A DNA stretch of 6,215 nucleotides from an uncultured Sphingobium sp. (GTDB lineage Bacteria; Pseudomonadota; Alphaproteobacteria; Sphingomonadales; Sphingomonadaceae), in NCBI GenBank assembly GCA_913773715.1, contig CAJYHD010000416.1:1-6215 (forward strand), in the 5' to 3' direction. The notes below the pieces were generated by a model that was not told the origin of the DNA, searched no databases, and saw only the letters and a list, made by a program, of their open reading frames with translations. Below, piece by piece: positions 5,654 through 6,215 of this stretch. The translations under genes and the position numbers were made by a program. Position 1 is the first letter of the stretch, and every line of letters starts with the position of its first letter.

Positions 5654-6215
5654 TTATGCCGCCAATGTGGCGCTGTCGATCACGAAGCGATATTTGACGT
5701 CGCTCTTCTGCATACGCTCATAAGCCGTCTCGATATCCTGTATGCGGATCATCTCGATATCGGCAGTGATTCCCTTCTCCGCGCAGAAATCGAGCATCTC
5801 TTGGGTCTCGGCGATGCCGCCGATCAGCGAACCGGCGATCGATTTGCGGCCAAAGATCAACACCGCGGTATTGGGCGAAGGGTGCGGATGCTCGGGTACG
5901 CCGACCACCGTCAGCGTGCCGTCCCGCTTCAGCAGCATGGTGAACTGATCGAGATTGTGGCTGGCCGCGACCGTGTTCAGGATGAAGTCGAAGCTGCCTG
6001 CATGGGCTTTCATCTCCTCCTCGTTGCGGGAAACGACCACTTCGTCCGCGCCGAGCGCCAACGCGTCCTGCCGCTTGGACTCGGATGTCGTGAAGGCAAC
6101 GACATGCGCGCCCAAAGCATGGGCGAGCTTGATGCCCATATGGCCCAGGCCACCGATGCCGACGATGCCGACCTTCTGGCCCGGCCCGACCTTCCAGTGG
6201 CGTAAGGGGGAATAG
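5654..6215 (-). CDS. zinc-type NADP-dependent alcohol dehydrogenase, YahK/cinnamyl-alcohol-dehydrogenase-like (C-terminal part, cut by window edge)
   Basis: This is the last 186 residues of a medium-chain alcohol dehydrogenase. The frame stays open to the right window edge, and residues upstream of the first internal ATG (6137-6139) are conserved family sequence (YSPLRHWKVGPGQKVGIVG), so the gene continues outside. Seen: the Rossmann turn GIGGLGHMG, then VVAFTTSESKRQDALALGADEVV, where the S-x-S-K-R stretch after the second strand suggests NADP(H) preference. Later come LKRDGTLTVVGVPE, GSLIGGIAETQEMLDFCAE and YERMQKSDVKYRFVID, typical of YahK/CAD-type enzymes that interconvert primary alcohols and aldehydes. 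Full members are about 350 residues; the N-terminal domain with the zinc ligands is beyond the edge, so catalytic integrity cannot be judged. The gene converges on the Anbu operon and shows no link to it. Confidence 0.92.
   Translation of the reverse strand, partial: YSPLRHWKVGPGQKVGIVGIGGLGHMGIKLAHALGAHVVAFTTSESKRQDALALGADEVVVSRNEEEMKAHAGSFDFILNTVAASHNLDQFTMLLKRDGTLTVVGVPEHPHPSPNTAVLIFGRKSIAGSLIGGIAETQEMLDFCAEKGITADIEMIRIQDIETAYERMQKSDVKYRFVIDSATLAA

Noticed and set aside
5654..6139. Alcohol dehydrogenase starting at the internal ATG (161 residues)
   Set aside because: Conserved family residues continue in frame upstream to the window edge, so this ATG is internal and the gene is edge-truncated, not a short protein.

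Overview
The window reads as chromosome from a GC-rich alphaproteobacterium, most likely a sphingomonad (Sphingomonas/Sphingobium type). That placement is an inference from base composition, codon use and the general look of the tRNA and protein sequences; no 16S or marker search could be run.

Layout. The left quarter is transcribed leftwards: the first 74 codons of a ferredoxin-reductase-type FAD enzyme (1-224, cut by the window edge), an elongator-type tRNA-Met(CAT) (331-407) with a well-formed -35/-10 promoter (450-478), and a predicted alpha/beta-hydrolase lipoprotein (501-1349). A divergent intergenic region of about 137 bases (1350-1486) follows. It carries an 8-base direct repeat at a 30-base interval and a strong Shine-Dalgarno sequence just before a TTG codon.

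The centre is a rightward four-gene operon (1487-5510) with gaps of only 15-27 bases: a circularly permuted ATP-grasp protein (COG2308), an alpha-E (DUF403) protein, a transglutaminase-like cysteine enzyme with an intact Cys-His-Asp triad, and an Anbu-type proteasome-related peptidase whose Thr2 would become the N-terminal nucleophile. This gene set is recognised in comparative genomics as a predicted amidoligase/peptide-modification cluster, but its substrate is not established. The simplest reading is that the ATP-grasp and alpha-E proteins make an amide or peptide product, the transglutaminase-like enzyme makes, moves or cuts a related bond, and Anbu trims or degrades the product. No AAA+ unfoldase gene is present in the window.

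The right end is a convergent junction (5511-5653) with several hairpins, then the C-terminal half of a zinc-type NADP-dependent alcohol dehydrogenase on the minus strand (5654-6215, cut by the window edge). Nothing in the window suggests a mobile element, phage or CRISPR array.
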